Positions 1 through 11,792 of a stretch of DNA of 64,000 nucleotides are shown here, one piece after another. The stretch's first letter is position 1; each line of letters starts with the position of its first letter. The notes beneath the pieces are model-generated. The model worked only from the letters and a program-made list of their open reading frames with translations, searched no databases and was not told the origin of the DNA. The stretch is from Thamnidium elegans (taxonomy: Eukaryota > Mucoromycota > Mucoromycetes > Mucorales > Mucoraceae), in contig JAIXMG010000010.1 of NCBI GenBank assembly GCA_025201345.1, positions 496,001 to 560,000 of the forward strand. The letters are read 5' to 3'. A program made the translations under genes and the position numbers.

Positions 1-736
1 AACCTGGGTCAAACTGTAGGACATGAATTAGTGGTAAGACTAAAATATGTATTCTTGAGATTTGGATATAGAAGCTAGTTAACTCACAAACATATATCAT
101 ATAGCATTCTCTTGATAGTGACGGTCGATTTTACGATGCTCAGGGATATCAATCTGACTGGTTTTCTAAAGAGTCTAGTACGGAATACGATAGAAAGGCA
201 CAATGTTTCGTTGAACAATACAATAATTTCACTCTTGGTGCAGATGATGGCATTAGATATCCTGTTAATGGAGTGGTACGTCGTATCCCATCTATTGTCT
301 TTGTGAATCTAACAAAAACTTTATTTTATTATTAGGCTGGATTAGGAGAAAATATTGCTGATGTTGGAGGAATGGAAATTGCATATAGAGCTTATCATAG
401 ATATTTAGAAACGGCTGGTATAACTGAGCAGACATTGCCAGGGTTTGAAAATGTTACTCCTGATCAGCTATTTTTTATTAACAGTGTGGTATTTACTTGC
501 TCCACAGAAAAGAAGGGTGATGTCAAAAGTAACTTAGAGGTATAGATAACACATATGAAGTTGACTGAGATGACTTAAATATCTTACGGATTTTAACTTT
601 ATTATAGTTACGGACACACTCCCCCAGTTACTTTAGAAACATTGGAACCATGCAGAATAGTGTAGAGTTTGCTAAGGCATTTAATTGTCCTATTGGATCT
701 CCTATGAACCCTGAAGCTAAATGTTCAATTTGGTAA
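1..736 (+). CDS. M13 (neprilysin-type) zinc metallopeptidase, C-terminal part
   Basis: Partial gene entering from the left edge. Four exons can be read: about 1-33, 105-275, 336-539 and 608-736, with GT..AG introns between them and a TAA stop. The zinc motif HELVH is split by the first intron (HELV at the end of exon 1, H opening exon 2). The downstream GENIADVGG supplies the third zinc ligand (E). The C-terminus carries the family marks [15 protein letters not shown] and a final Cys-Ser-Ile-Trp. M13 peptidases are usually type II membrane or secreted endopeptidases that cleave small peptides at hydrophobic residues; the N-terminal half and any membrane anchor lie outside the window. All visible active-site elements are intact, so this copy looks functional. 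A broken paralogue lies at 53.8-54.4 kb. Confidence 0.9.
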
Positions 737-1284
737 AGAAAATGTACTTTTTTTCTTCTTGTAAAATACTTGTACTTTAGTATATGTTATCACACCTAAA
801 TAAAAAACAGTCTTCTTTAATTATATGCGTATAGCCTTTTTCTTTTTTTTCTATATGTCTTTACTCAAAATCAAAATGATATTGCCACATGGTAACTTTA
901 AATAAATATGTTTGAAACCTTAAATTTGATTCGGTTCTTACACTGAAAAGGACAAAAGGGGGCTTTTTATCCTAATAACCAAAGCTTTCAGGTACAATAC
1001 GTCATAAAAAAAATAAGCGTGGATTTGGATCGGTTGATTCAAGTGTCGAGACATTTAAATACAAAATAAGAAATTTGATTTGCTTTAATCTTCCTTTTAT
1101 TATAAATCAGCGAAAAATAGTTAAAATAAAATAAGAAATAAAATAGTTAAAATTAAAATAAAGTAAAATAAGAAATAAAATAAAATAAGGTATATAAATA
1201 AAGTTTTTCTTGACTTCTTGTATAAGATCAATCTTCGAGCAAGGGAAATCATATTTCTTATTTTGTATTTTCATGTCTAAATAA
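737..1284. other. Intergenic, no gene seen
   Basis: AT-rich spacer after the M13 gene, holding a short run of AAAATAAG-type low-complexity repeats near 1100-1200. No coding stretch with consistent codons was found on either strand. Confidence 0.6.
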
Positions 1285-1622
1285 ACAACTGTGCCAATTT
1301 ATGACTTCCAACAATAACAGATACTTTACATGTAAAAACGACTTTTTTCTTAATATCGCAAGAAATATAAATATCACGATGATTAAATAAATCCTTTTTA
1401 TCATGGTTGAATAAACCCGTTTTATCATAGTTAAATAAACCCCTTTTTGTCATTAAATTAACCTATATATCCCATCCTTTTTTTTAACAATGAATTTATA
1501 TACAAGCAAGTACGTTTTATATAATCAAATGTCTACATATTCCAAAAAGAGCTTTCCTATGATATGGTGGTGTGCCAGAAATTTCCCTAAATTGGCACTA
1601 GTGATGTAAATGGTGGTGTACC
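1285..1622 (+). mobile_element. MITE-like repeat, copy 1
   Basis: About 340 bp repeat matching copies at 27190-27470 (inverted) and 34922-35215. It starts near a GTGCCAATTTA motif and ends with the inverted form TAAATTGGCAC followed by ATGGTGGTGTACC. The internal stretch with AACAATGAAT, TATACAA and a TTATATAAT core is shared by all three copies. It has no coding capacity. The shared ends in opposite orientation suggest a non-autonomous DNA transposon with terminal inverted repeats. The left terminus is degraded here. Confidence 0.7.
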
Positions 1623-1845
1623 CATTGAACTCTCATACCAGCATGAGTTTCACAATTATCTTTCGTGTGGGGTCGCCATCGTTAATTTAGAGGAATATGA
1701 TTACAATTAAAAATGGTACTTGATAGTTAAAAAGTATAATATAATAGTTATTTTATATAAAAAAAAGAGGGCACAAACAGTCAGATTCTATACTTCTGAT
1801 TCAATCGCTGCTCATTTGAAAAAAATATAATGCTACTAGATAGAT

Positions 1846-2186
1846 ATGACGACTAGGCAATCCAAAAAATTTGCAAGGCAGCCCTCTGTCGAAACAGACC
1901 ATGTCACACAATTAGCTTCAGATGCAAAATCCTTTTGCGATACGATTGAGTGCTAATTTCAAAAGGTAGTCAACGAAGGTGATAGAAAACGCCAACTGAA
2001 GTATGCCGAAGATGGAGCAAATTTCGCAAGTGGGGACTTGGTTTTCGTAAAAAAAAAATAAGGGAAAACAACATTGAAAGGTTCTACTGGCCTGCGTGTT
2101 ACAATGAAGGTAGACATGAGGGACTTTTTAATCGATATAGTAGTCGTGCAACACTTCGTAAGGCATTTGAAAGAAACAGTATCTGA
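1846..2186 (+). pseudogene. Decayed coding relic, family unknown
   Basis: Two stretches read like protein but in different frames. From the ATG at 1846 the frame runs about 36 codons to an internal TAA, then continues with ordinary-looking codons to an A-run near 2050. Past that A-run a second frame gives a segment beginning NNIERFYWPACYNEG and ending at a TGA at 2184-2186. An internal stop plus a frameshift at a homopolymer fit a pseudogene. The family is not recognised. The other strand and neighbouring frames are full of stops. Confidence 0.4.
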
Positions 2187-2244
2187 TTACCCCCACCCCT
2201 ATATAAAATAATTTCGATTAACTATGTATTCCATTATGTAACAA

Positions 2245-2278
<34 letters not shown>

Positions 2279-2724
2279 ATCAATGAGCCAAAGATAAAAC
2301 AGATATACTTAAAAAAAAAATGCAAATTCATAAAGGAAAACGCAAAGAGATGTACCCTTTTACAGCTAAAAAAAAATGGATATTATAATAAACGCTCATT
2401 GCAACACGAAACTTTGTTGACGAATAGAAAAAAAATGTGTGCATTATTAAATAATAACCATTTTTACTTTCAACAATGAATGGGAGTAAAGTTACAATAG
2501 GTTGTCAATCTAACAACGAATTTTTTACACTCTATAAAGGAACAATGAGTGCATAACTTTAAAATTAAGGTAAATAGATCGACATAAATATCTCTGTCTA
2601 TATTTTTCAAAAAAAAAAACCCCCCCTTTGGCTAAAGTAGTAAAATAATTATGATTTAATGGTATATATAATTTATAGAAATTTGTAACGCTAAATTTGT
2701 TAAATAAAGAATAATAAGTCTAGT
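2187..2724. other. Intergenic, poly-T tract
   Basis: Contains a T-run of about 30 nt near 2247-2276 and otherwise AT-rich non-coding DNA that probably includes the 3' UTR of the minus-strand GPI protein gene. Confidence 0.6.
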
Positions 2725-3594
2725 CTAGACAAAGGTAACTGCAAAAGCCAAAAGACCAGCACCAATAGCTAACTTCATGGGAGCATTAGAACTAGCGCTA
2801 GAAACTCCTTGGGCAGTTACATCATCAGTAGGAGCAGAACTAGATGAACTTTGGGTAGCAGAAGTAAATGCAGAAGATACAACTGGGGATGAAACTGCAG
2901 AAGGCAATACAGGAGAAGGAACGACAGAAGCAATTGAAGAAGGAACGACAGAAATGGTTGAAGAAGGAACGACAGAAGCGGTTGAAGAAGCAACCAGTTC
3001 AGTAGCGGCAGTAGTGGCAGCCACAGAAGCTGTAGTCGAAGATTCAGAGTCTGCTGAGCTGGAAACACCAGCATCAGTATCGTCATTAGGTCCGCTATAA
3101 TCACCTGGAATGATATGAGCGCACCCCTTTTCCGAAATGCCACGATTACAGCTAGTAGTATCGTTACAACAGCGCATACAATAAGTATTTGACTCTGGTT
3201 CGATTAAATTAACATAATAACTCCAACCAGCACAAGAAGAACCAACAGGAGCTTTGATATCCATTTGACCACCACCATCACTACCAACCAAATTAGCCTT
3301 TGTATAATCCATTTGACCAGTGACTTGAACATAAGCGTCAGTCTTTACATAGTGAGCTGATTTAATAAAACCAGATGGAAGTGTACCAGAATTTTTAGCA
3401 AGGGGAGTGGTACCCATACAGAACGCATTGGCGTTCCATTCACTATCTGAAATGATACGGTCGGTAGCGTCATCTGGAGGTAAGAAGACACAAAAGTCGT
3501 TAGCATCTACTACTTGAGCTATCATTCCGTAAGCATTGACGGAGGTAGCAACCAGAGTAATACATGAGACGATTGATGTGAAACGTATAAGCAT
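2725..3594 (-). CDS. Secreted Cys-rich GPI-anchored cell-surface protein (paralogue A)
   Basis: Single-exon, 289 aa. An N-terminal signal peptide (about residues 1-22) is followed by a conserved Cys-rich ectodomain of about 150 aa with motifs FCVFLPP, GQMDY, SSCAGW and CMRCCND. Then comes a Ser/Thr/Val/Pro-rich stalk with near-repeats of SVVPSS, and a C-terminal hydrophobic tail typical of a GPI-attachment signal. The protein is probably delivered to the plasma membrane or wall and O-glycosylated on the stalk. Its paralogue at 29262-30050 shares the ectodomain almost throughout but has a different stalk. The molecular function of the family is not known to me. It is divergent to the gene at 3992, with about 400 bp between start codons. 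Stop is TAG. Confidence 0.85.
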   Translation of the reverse strand: MLIRFTSIVSCITLVATSVNAYGMIAQVVDANDFCVFLPPDDATDRIISDSEWNANAFCMGTTPLAKNSGTLPSGFIKSAHYVKTDAYVQVTGQMDYTKANLVGSDGGGQMDIKAPVGSSCAGWSYYVNLIEPESNTYCMRCCNDTTSCNRGISEKGCAHIIPGDYSGPNDDTDAGVSSSADSESSTTASVAATTAATELVASSTASVVPSSTISVVPSSIASVVPSPVLPSAVSSPVVSSAFTSATQSSSSSAPTDDVTAQGVSSASSNAPMKLAIGAGLLAFAVTFV

Positions 3595-3805
3595 TGTATA
3601 AATATAATAAATAAATAATAAAAAGGAAAAAAAAAGAAGAAAAAAAAGAGTAAAAATACATAGTATTTATAAGTCCCATTTGAGCTTATTGGTGAAATCT
3701 CAGTTTAGTGTTACTTAGGTCAATGTAACACGACCTATAATAGTTTATTTATGGGTAAATTATATCTTTTTGAATAAATTTATCTCAAACCGCGACGAAT
3801 TCGTG

Positions 3806-3895
3806 ACTGTTGTTACCCCAAACAACGTTTACAGGAGAGCAAATATCATGATACCTCGTAAACATTGTTTGAGGTAGCAACGAATTTCTTTTTAC
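3806..3895. repeat. Imperfect inverted repeat upstream of the PD-(D/E)XK gene
   Basis: A left arm containing GTTACCCCAAACAACGTTTAC and a right arm containing GTAAACATTGTTTGAGGTAGC pair over about 25 nt with a loop of about 30 nt. Related motifs (GTGCTTGTGAGGTAAC and similar) recur downstream at about 5138-5290. Confidence 0.55.
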
Positions 3896-3991
3896 CAAGA
3901 CACAAAAATCAGGTAACTGTCATTTTTATTTATTTTATGCGTCTCTTAACGTATTTGTTACCATAAATCTTCTTTTTCGTCTACAGATTTA

Positions 3992-5032
3992 ATGAGCAAG
4001 CTGGTTCTTTTCAAAAAAGAAATTGCAAGAATTTTTGCAAAGATTTTCGTGGGTAAGTGTTTGTCAATTCATTCTGTTCTGTGTATCATATTGACTCAGG
4101 ATTTCTATGTAGGAGAGAATAACGAAGAAAAGTATATGGCAGTACCTACGGAATGGTCAAAATTAATGAAATCAAATACTGTATATGCGCCTACAAATAG
4201 TAGAGACCAGTCATTACCACCTATACTAGTAGAAATTCAACACACAGTAGACTTCAAATTTTACCTTTGTGTAATTGAATACTGTTTACAAATGATCAAG
4301 GAGCACCATATCCTCCCAATTGTAGTAGTCATTTGTATCAACAGTACTGCTCAAAATGTTCTTGACATGGAGCCAGATAAAAATCCGGATGTACCTTATG
4401 CTATGCAAATACCCTGTTCAGGTTGGGCAAAGTCATTTAATTTGTTGAATGCAGGAAGTATTCAGCCATACTTAAACAAGCAACCTCTCGACCCATTAGT
4501 TGCCATTTCTCATTTCTTTATTGAGCAAAAGTCGTCTCTCGAATCGATGGAACTCAAAGATGACCCTACCATCCAACTACTTTTCGCTCTCGCCGAAGAT
4601 ATCCAAGAATATGAAAACTCTCTTTTAATAATGAAGCAAGTATGCAACCAAGCTAATCATCAATTCTTTAAAGCAAAAAAGAGATTAATGGAGGATGTTA
4701 AAAATCCTAACTGCCGAAAAAGAACGATAAGATGCCTGGATGATGGCATAGTTTATGTCAATGAAATATGCGAGAAGCATAATATAACACTTGAACCAAC
4801 CGACTCTGTTGACTCATCATCGTCTTCATCAACCCCTATATGCCTTATCCATGCTCCTAAGAATGAAAATAAGGACTGGGCTTACGTTGATGCTTTTCGA
4901 AAGCATTACGGGGATAAAATCGATTGGGAAGCTTGCTTCAATATCGGGAAAGAGATTGGTCTCTTCAATACTTATTCCAACTTCAAAAGTACAAAATCTT
5001 GTTACTTTCGCGCCAAATCCAATCGCAAATAA
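3992..5032 (+). CDS. PD-(D/E)XK nuclease-like protein, fungal expanded family
   Basis: Open frame of 346 aa. A central block reads LPPILVEIQHTVDF followed by a hydrophobic strand (ILPIVVVICI). This resembles the D..E-x-Q core of the Rpn/PDDEXK_2 transposase-like nuclease fold. PLDPLVAISHF and DDPTIQLLFAL follow, as I recall from Mucorales members. A GTAAGT donor at 4053 and a TAG acceptor ending at 4112 define a 60-nt intron in frame, so the spliced protein is probably 326 aa (joining KIFVG to ENNEEKY). The true N-terminus may lie in an earlier exon, since the domain starts abruptly. Whether the catalytic Asp is retained is unclear. The C-terminal third is hydrophilic with a Ser-run. Degenerate repeats flank the gene, so it may have arrived with a mobile element. 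Confidence 0.6.
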   Translation: MSKLVLFKKEIARIFAKIFVGKCLSIHSVLCIILTQDFYVGENNEEKYMAVPTEWSKLMKSNTVYAPTNSRDQSLPPILVEIQHTVDFKFYLCVIEYCLQMIKEHHILPIVVVICINSTAQNVLDMEPDKNPDVPYAMQIPCSGWAKSFNLLNAGSIQPYLNKQPLDPLVAISHFFIEQKSSLESMELKDDPTIQLLFALAEDIQEYENSLLIMKQVCNQANHQFFKAKKRLMEDVKNPNCRKRTIRCLDDGIVYVNEICEKHNITLEPTDSVDSSSSSSTPICLIHAPKNENKDWAYVDAFRKHYGDKIDWEACFNIGKEIGLFNTYSNFKSTKSCYFRAKSNRK

Positions 5033-5127
5033 TCTTTTTTTTTCTTTTTCTTTTACTACTTTTTCATGAAACCCTGTAATTGTTAGTTAAGACAATATTT
5101 TCGTTTTTTTTTCTTTCTTGTTATGCT

Positions 5128-5290
5128 TTGTAGTACAGTGCTTGTGAGATAACAGTTGTTGAAACCCTATGATACCATAAATAGTACGAGAGATATCATT
5201 AAGTAAAATTCTATATTAACGGAAGCAGTGCTTGTGAGGTAACATTCACTAAAAACTTTTGGTATCTTGAACAATGCTTGAGAGGTACTA
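5128..5290 (+). repeat. Three degenerate direct repeats, consensus near CAGTGCTTGTGAGGTAAC
   Basis: Three related units follow the PD-(D/E)XK gene, at about 5138, 5226 and 5271. Their reverse complement resembles the left arm of the hairpin at 3806. They may be the ends of an old element or a chance AT-rich family. Confidence 0.4.
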
Positions 5291-5843
5291 GTTATTAGTT
5301 ATTGTTAATAAGTGTTACATCTCACGCTTCGTGTACGGTAATATGTAATTGTAATAAGTGTTAGTTTTTATTTCTAACTTTTCCATCGAACAAAAACTAT
5401 CGTTAATATCAATGGAACTCAATGAACTTACCATTCAACCCAGTGTTTTAGCATAAAATGTAAAACTATAAAATAAAAAAGAGATAGTTATTATTATGCA
5501 AACGTCACTGTGAATCTTACTGTTAATGACAAGAAAACATTTCCAACCTCATGTGCTATAATATGAGATTGATTAAAAAGACAACCCTTTCCATATAATA
5601 TTATAAAATTAAAAGTCTTTACTCTCCTTCAATCTATTTTATGTGCCAAATATCCTTATCTTTTTAGTTGAACTCTGACATTGTTGTTGTCACTACACTT
5701 TTTATTTCCGACAAAATCTTATTGATCAATAATGGCTTTTGTAACTAGCCAATATTCACTAGCTTAACTGTATTATTTATACGTAATATGAAAGGGAGGG
5801 GGGGGGGGTAACAATAATGGAACTATACAAAAAGAAGAAAAAA
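5291..5843. other. Intergenic, no gene seen
   Basis: AT-rich spacer with a G-run at about 5794-5807. No credible coding sequence. Confidence 0.6.
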
Positions 5844-8800
5844 TTATACATTAAAGCTCATCACCAAGTCTTTAACATGTAATTTAACACATTTAGAAGA
5901 CATCCATTCAAACCTCACCTTCTTGATAGTTTCTGTTGGATCTAACGGATCTATGTAAATATATATAAAGTCAATACAAGCTATAAAAAAATAAAATAAG
6001 ATATGATAAACTTACCATCAGGCATAGCAAAAGAAAAGACTTTGTGAGGTTTTTGAGACCCGGATGGATTATGAGAACTAGTCGTAGAACTATTACTGGT
6101 AGTCATTTTATTGTTGCTTTGAGATCCCAATCCATGCGATAGACTGCTTGTCAACATTCCGAATAAGCTTAGATTAGTATACCATACACGAACACTTTGA
6201 TCTATTAGAGAGCAAGTAGCAATCAATTTGGCATCAGGAGAGAATGCAAGTACAGAGACAGGACCAACATGGCCTTCCAAAACCACCGATCGTGTTGCAG
6301 TCCGCACATCATAAATAACAGACGCACCTTCTAGAGTACCGACAGCTAATTTTTGTGCACTACCACTAAAATCAACAGAGGGGTATGTTTTCACTAGATC
6401 GTGAAGGATAGAAGTTGCTGAATTTAACATGACTTCTCTCATATGAGGTACGTTAGGATCTAATGTCTTAACAACGGCCTCAACAACACTATACACATTT
6501 GAATTTAGTAATATAGGCTCCTAACAATAGTATATTAGATATATATATATATATATATTTTTAAAAAAAAGGTATTGATAAATTTACCTTTCTAATAAAT
6601 GACCCAATGATTTTCAAACACCTTAATCGATCATCAAGAGACTTTGCATTCATTGTATCAAAAGTCAACGTACTTATTACCAGTGGCATGTTAGCCACCG
6701 ATATTTGAAAGATGGCTGTTTTAGCGCCACGACTGACTAAAGCCATGGCAGGAAGTGGATCCGTAGCATACATAAATAAAGTTCGTAACACTTCTGCAGC
6801 ATTAATAAAAGTCTCCCAGGTTTGAAATCCTTGGCTTAAAAGTTCCATAGAAGATAATGTACGGGCCATAGATCCTGCGGATAACATTTGTTCTCCATCT
6901 GAAGCGTGTCTTGATTCGTCTAGCTCAGCATCGGATAGTAGAATGGTTAAGCTAAGTGCTGTCGATTTACGAACGCGAGAGCTTAGTGTTTGTGGTTGGT
7001 CGCAGCCCATAATTCCTAGTACAATTGAAGCGCGTGCCATCATTTGTGGACCACTATTTTCGGGTAAATTGGAGGTAGGCACTATAATATAATTAATTAG
7101 TAAATATGTGCAACTAAAAAGGGAATTTTCTTTTATATAAAGTAAAACTTACAGAATGCTTCCCAATAGTCTACTAAAGCAACAATATCATCAGGCGAGA
7201 GTCCTGTCACAGCACTAGAGAACAACGACCTCGCTACATAAGGGTATTTAGAAAAATAAATAACAGTATGATATATATCTAAAAATAATTTACCAGAAGT
7301 ATCTTGCCAATATTTACTGAGTAAAGACAAAGACGGGAAGCAGTAATCTTTACCAATAACTAAAGGAAGTGACATGGCATATCCAGATATCAGATCAGAG
7401 CTTCTACTTTCTTGTCCCGCCATAAATATAATGGCTTTTGCTAAAAGGGCAATTGATAATAATCTAGTTGCTGTCATAGACGGAGATATAGTCCAAGCAA
7501 CCCTTTCATTTTTCAAAGGAGCAAGGATCGATAAATTACCATTAGCACTAAAACAAAACGAAAAAAAACATTAGTTAACCAATATTTTTTGTTCTTTCTT
7601 TCTTTTACCCTTTTAATCCATAGCTTATATTAGGACTAATTCCTTTTGATAACCGTAAAGATTTACAACAGACTTCTTCAAACGCTTCACTTATATCCCA
7701 AGAGGCTATAGTCGAGACAACAGCCGTAATTAATTCCATTCTTTTTTCTCTTATCTCTTCAAATTTCTTTGCATTTGTTTTGTTTGACATTTCTTCTCTC
7801 AAGCTGACATTTTGGTCGCCTGAAAGATCTAGAGGATCGTCTTTATCGGGTCTGAAAGTAAGGATGTCAGGAACTACAGCATCGAACGAAGAAGAAGACA
7901 TGGATGGTTTAAGTACCAATTGATCTCCTTCTTGAGAAATTTGTGATACTCTCGTATAGAGTTCATGTACCAATCTACGGATATTAAATGTAAATACTTG
8001 TGCGAAACTTTTTGATGTATGAAGAGCTAAGAAGAAAAATTTGCAACAAATTAGTTTATACCATTTTTTATATGTATATATATAATAATACCATTATCGT
8101 TTGACATGATGGATCGTATCGAAACTGTTTGCTTCGAGATACTACCACCTGGCTTTTGAGTAGTAGAAGAGGAGACGCGATTGATAGGCCATCGATCATC
8201 TTCCAGAACATCACGAGCATTTTTACCATGTAAGACACGATCTAAATGAGCAGTTTGCATTTGCCAAACAAACACACTGTCGTCATTGTATCCAAATACT
8301 AAATAATCTTCTGTGGTTCTCCATTGAATTGTAGTTAATGGGAACGGATTACCAGGAAAAATAAATAGACTACAATATACGTCTTGATAAATAAATAAAA
8401 AAGGGAGAGTATATAATATACGTACCAAGTCATAGAATCTACAGATATCAAAGCAATTGAATTATCTTTTGCGATAGAAACAACACACCCTCTAACACGA
8501 GTATCTTTCTGTTCAGCAGGTTCAATAAATGCCTCTACTGGCATAGAATGAACTGCACATGAAGCTACATATTTCCCATCACTAGTAAAAAAAAAAAAAA
8601 AAAAAAAAACAATGAATAAAAACAAAATCCCTCATAACAAAATATATATCTTACATTAGATTCCAAATTTTAACAGCACCATCTTGACCACCAGACAAAA
8701 GATATTGTTGTCCAGAAATATGATGCTCAGGAACAACCATACATGTAATTGCACTTTGATGCGCTTTTTCAAATAATCGAACATCATCCCTTTTTTCAAT

Positions 8801-10844
8801 GAATTTAGATATCTCTGTTAAATGTAGTAATGCTAAAGACAACGGTACTACACAAATGGTTCCTGAATCTATACAAAAAAAAAAAAAAAAAAAAAAAACC
8901 TTAATCCCTCAATTTCATCATCTGGCATATTTAAAAGAGTTTTTCTTACCGTAGCCGATAGCCAAGTGGTTGGTATTTACAGGTGCAGTAATCGTAATAT
9001 TTCCAAATTCTGGATCACATTTTTCAACCAACGGCCAAACGTCCCGAAAAGTAGTTTCTAATATGAATTACCGTGAGTATCACAGCAACAGTTTTTTTTT
9101 TTCTTTTTTTTTTCTTTTTTAGGTTCGTAATATAGTTACCAATACTATAAGTAAGAGGTTCGTTTTCTTGTACAGGATCTGAAACTTGTAAAGGCAAAAT
9201 AGTAAACCCAGAAGCTTCTGGATTGTTACATAATACGACGGCAGAAAGTTGATCCTTTTGTTGACCTGGTTTACAAATGATTGTAGTGATCGCAATACCC
9301 GAATAAATAGATCCTGTTATTAAGAAGTAAAACTGTTATAATTCAAAAGGACTATACATGTAAATAAAGTAATTCTTACGGTTGTTATCTAGATTATACG
9401 ATCTCACTAATGTTGCACTACAAAAATATATATATATATATATAAGGATTTTTTTGTTTTATGACATGATCTATTTATTTACCTATAAAACAATCTACCG
9501 TCACCTTCTGCAATAGCTTCCGTTTTGACCGATTCAGGGGAGTGTAAGACGTAATCGAATACTTCGCCATTCTATAGAATTGCACGCGTCAGTTGACTTG
9601 AATTTAAGGTCTTATTATATATTTTTACCATTGTCCAAATAACAAATCGATCTTTTCCAAAGAACTGACCACCGGCCCAACTTGTATCTGGTTCCGCTGG
9701 AATCATGAATTGAGGAACAAACTCTGCAAGTTGCATAGCTAAAATCTAAATAAGAGAGAAATATTTAAAAAATACGGAATAGCAAACAAGATTCTTTTTT
9801 TTTTTGGGTACCATGATATTTTTACTAGTCAAAGTCATACAAATACCAGACATTTCCTTATTTCCAATCAAATTAAATGCAGAATCAAATGAAGTAGTGT
9901 TATTTAAAATCAACGGTCTATTGGGAGCAGATTGATCTTTATAGATGATATGTTTTGTCGCATCAAAATCCCAAATATCGAGTCTTCCATCAATAGTTAC
10001 AGTTAATAGTCTCGATCGATTAGTATCTTTTTTTTTAAAAAAAAAAACCTTGATAAATATTTATATAAATGCATATAAAAAGACTACGCTTTTACCTGGA
10101 TCATAGAAATCCATGCATGTAACCCAATTTGAATGACCGCCCCAGACTCGAACAACCTAAACAAAAAAAAAAAAAAAAAACAGGTGTAAAAAAATAACGT
10201 TGTTTTTAAATTAAAGGGGAGCATACTTCTAAAGTTGTCGAGTTGAGAATAGTTATTTCGTTTGCTTGACCACAACAAAATATATGTTTATCAGAAAACT
10301 ATAATAAAAGCTTAGTTTAGCGTTTTTTTCTTTTCTTTTTTCCAAGTCTATATACCTCGCTAAATACTTTTAAAAGACGCGGAATTCCATAAAAACCATT
10401 AGGATTGACAGCTTGACAGCGTCCATCAGAAGCATTCCATCGTATAATCTCACTAATTAGAAAAGCATTTTTAAAAAACTCTGCTCCAAAAAAAAAAAAG
10501 GGACTCAAAAAAGTTACCCATCTTCAGAAGCACTAATTAATACATCTTCAGACTTTGACAAAGCGTCTGTTTCTGTCTTTACAACACATAATGCCACAAC
10601 TGCTGTTTTATGACCTACCAAAAGAAATTTATGCTATTTGAAAAAATTAGTTAAATATATTACAGAGGTTTTTTTTCTATATAAAAAGTACCTGTAACAA
10701 AGTTTGATCAGACACGGTATAGACCCAGATATGTCCATCCTTTTGTCCAGCATAAACGTTTGGATAACTGGAGGTAAGGCAAGTTGTGTTTGGGTTGGTA
10801 AAGTTATGCCAGACTGCTAGTGGGAGTGATACTGAAGAGGCCAT
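5844..10844 (-). CDS. WDR7 / rabconnectin-3 beta-like WD40 protein
   Basis: About 19 exons read from an ATG at 10844 to a TAA at 5844, giving about 1,250-1,300 aa. The N-terminus (MASSVSLPLAVW, then AGQKDGHIWVY) and the following WD repeats resemble animal WDR7: VGHKTAVVALCVV, SEDVLISASEDG, NWVTCMDFYDP, LLTVTIDGRLDIWDF, YLLSGGQDGAVKIWNL. A long helical middle part (TRLLSIALLAKAI, LRTLFMYATDP) is followed by two C-terminal WD repeats (YPSVDFSGSAQKLAVG, LEGHVGPVSVLAFSPDAKL). In animals WDR7 pairs with DMXL proteins to control V-ATPase assembly and vesicle acidification; the same role here is inference. Introns often carry A/T homopolymers next to the splice sites. The other two genes of this minus-strand cluster, the dehydrogenase kinase and the methyltransferase, lie upstream of its start. 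Confidence 0.85.
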
Positions 10845-11792
10845 AAACGTAACCAAAACAAAAAAAATCCGAAAATATACAGAAAGTAGCGATTATTACC
10901 TTTTATACCAAAAAAAAAAAAAAAAAAAAAGTCTCGTCGCTGTGTGAAATTGAAGAAAGCTTTAAGATGCGCGCACCAAAACAAACGAATATCTTCAAAA
11001 ACGGATGTAAAAAAAAAATACAAATAGACACAGCACAATCCAACCATCACTCATACTCTTTAAAAAAAAAGTAGAGTTTTCCCTAAAAAAACAACATTAT
11101 ACGATTGATTGATTTAGAGTGTCATGAAAAGCCATGAGCTTTTTACACTGTCTCCTTATAAAACACGTGATTTGAACTTGTGTTGATAAATACATGCCCC
11201 AGAAAAAAAAAAAAAAAAAAAGTGTATGAGTGAGTCCTTTTATGTGTCAAAAACAAGTGACGAATACTTGTAAAGCAGGCTATAACAAGTCAGCCGAATT
11301 AAAAATAAAAAAAGGGGGGGTGTATAGAAGCACGCTATATGTCATGTAAAAATGATCATATATACGTATAAGGAAACTATCACTTTTGTACGTGATTGCC
11401 ATTTATGCAAACCCATTGATTATACAGTATGACATAATACAACAGCAACAGAAAAACCCTCACTCTAGTCCTATTTGACACACGGACATTTTTTTATTTA
11501 TTTAAACGTGTAGGGGGTACAACTTGCCTATGTATACAGTTTATGGATATATTTTTTTCGACGCAAGGATTTCTTTATAATTGGTATCAAATGGTATAGT
11601 TAAAAAAAAGGAGAACAGAGGAACAGAGATAAACTTTATATCATATTTTTATTTCAATGGAGAGAAGGATGACTAGTGAAATACAAGTTAATATGTATTC
11701 TTCTCTCTCTCTCTCTCTCTATTTCCCTCTTTCTCTCTTTTTCTCTTTTTCTCTCTCTCTCTCATGATGTATATCTAGTGATAAATTATATT
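10845..11792. other. Intergenic: WDR7-like upstream region and (CT)n microsatellite
   Basis: Holds the probable 5' UTR and promoter of the WDR7-like gene, A-runs near 10911-10930 and 11203-11221, and a CT/CTT microsatellite at about 11701-11762 just past the stop of the kinase gene. No coding region seen. Confidence 0.6.

Noticed and set aside
2777..3143. Overlapping frames on both strands within the GPI protein gene
   Set aside because: They arise from the repetitive Ser/Thr stalk codons; the minus frame has a signal peptide, a Cys pattern and a paralogue.
10817..11050. 77-codon minus frame upstream of the WDR7-like gene
   Set aside because: Phe-rich, low-complexity translation of A/T runs in the 5' region; no homologous protein features.
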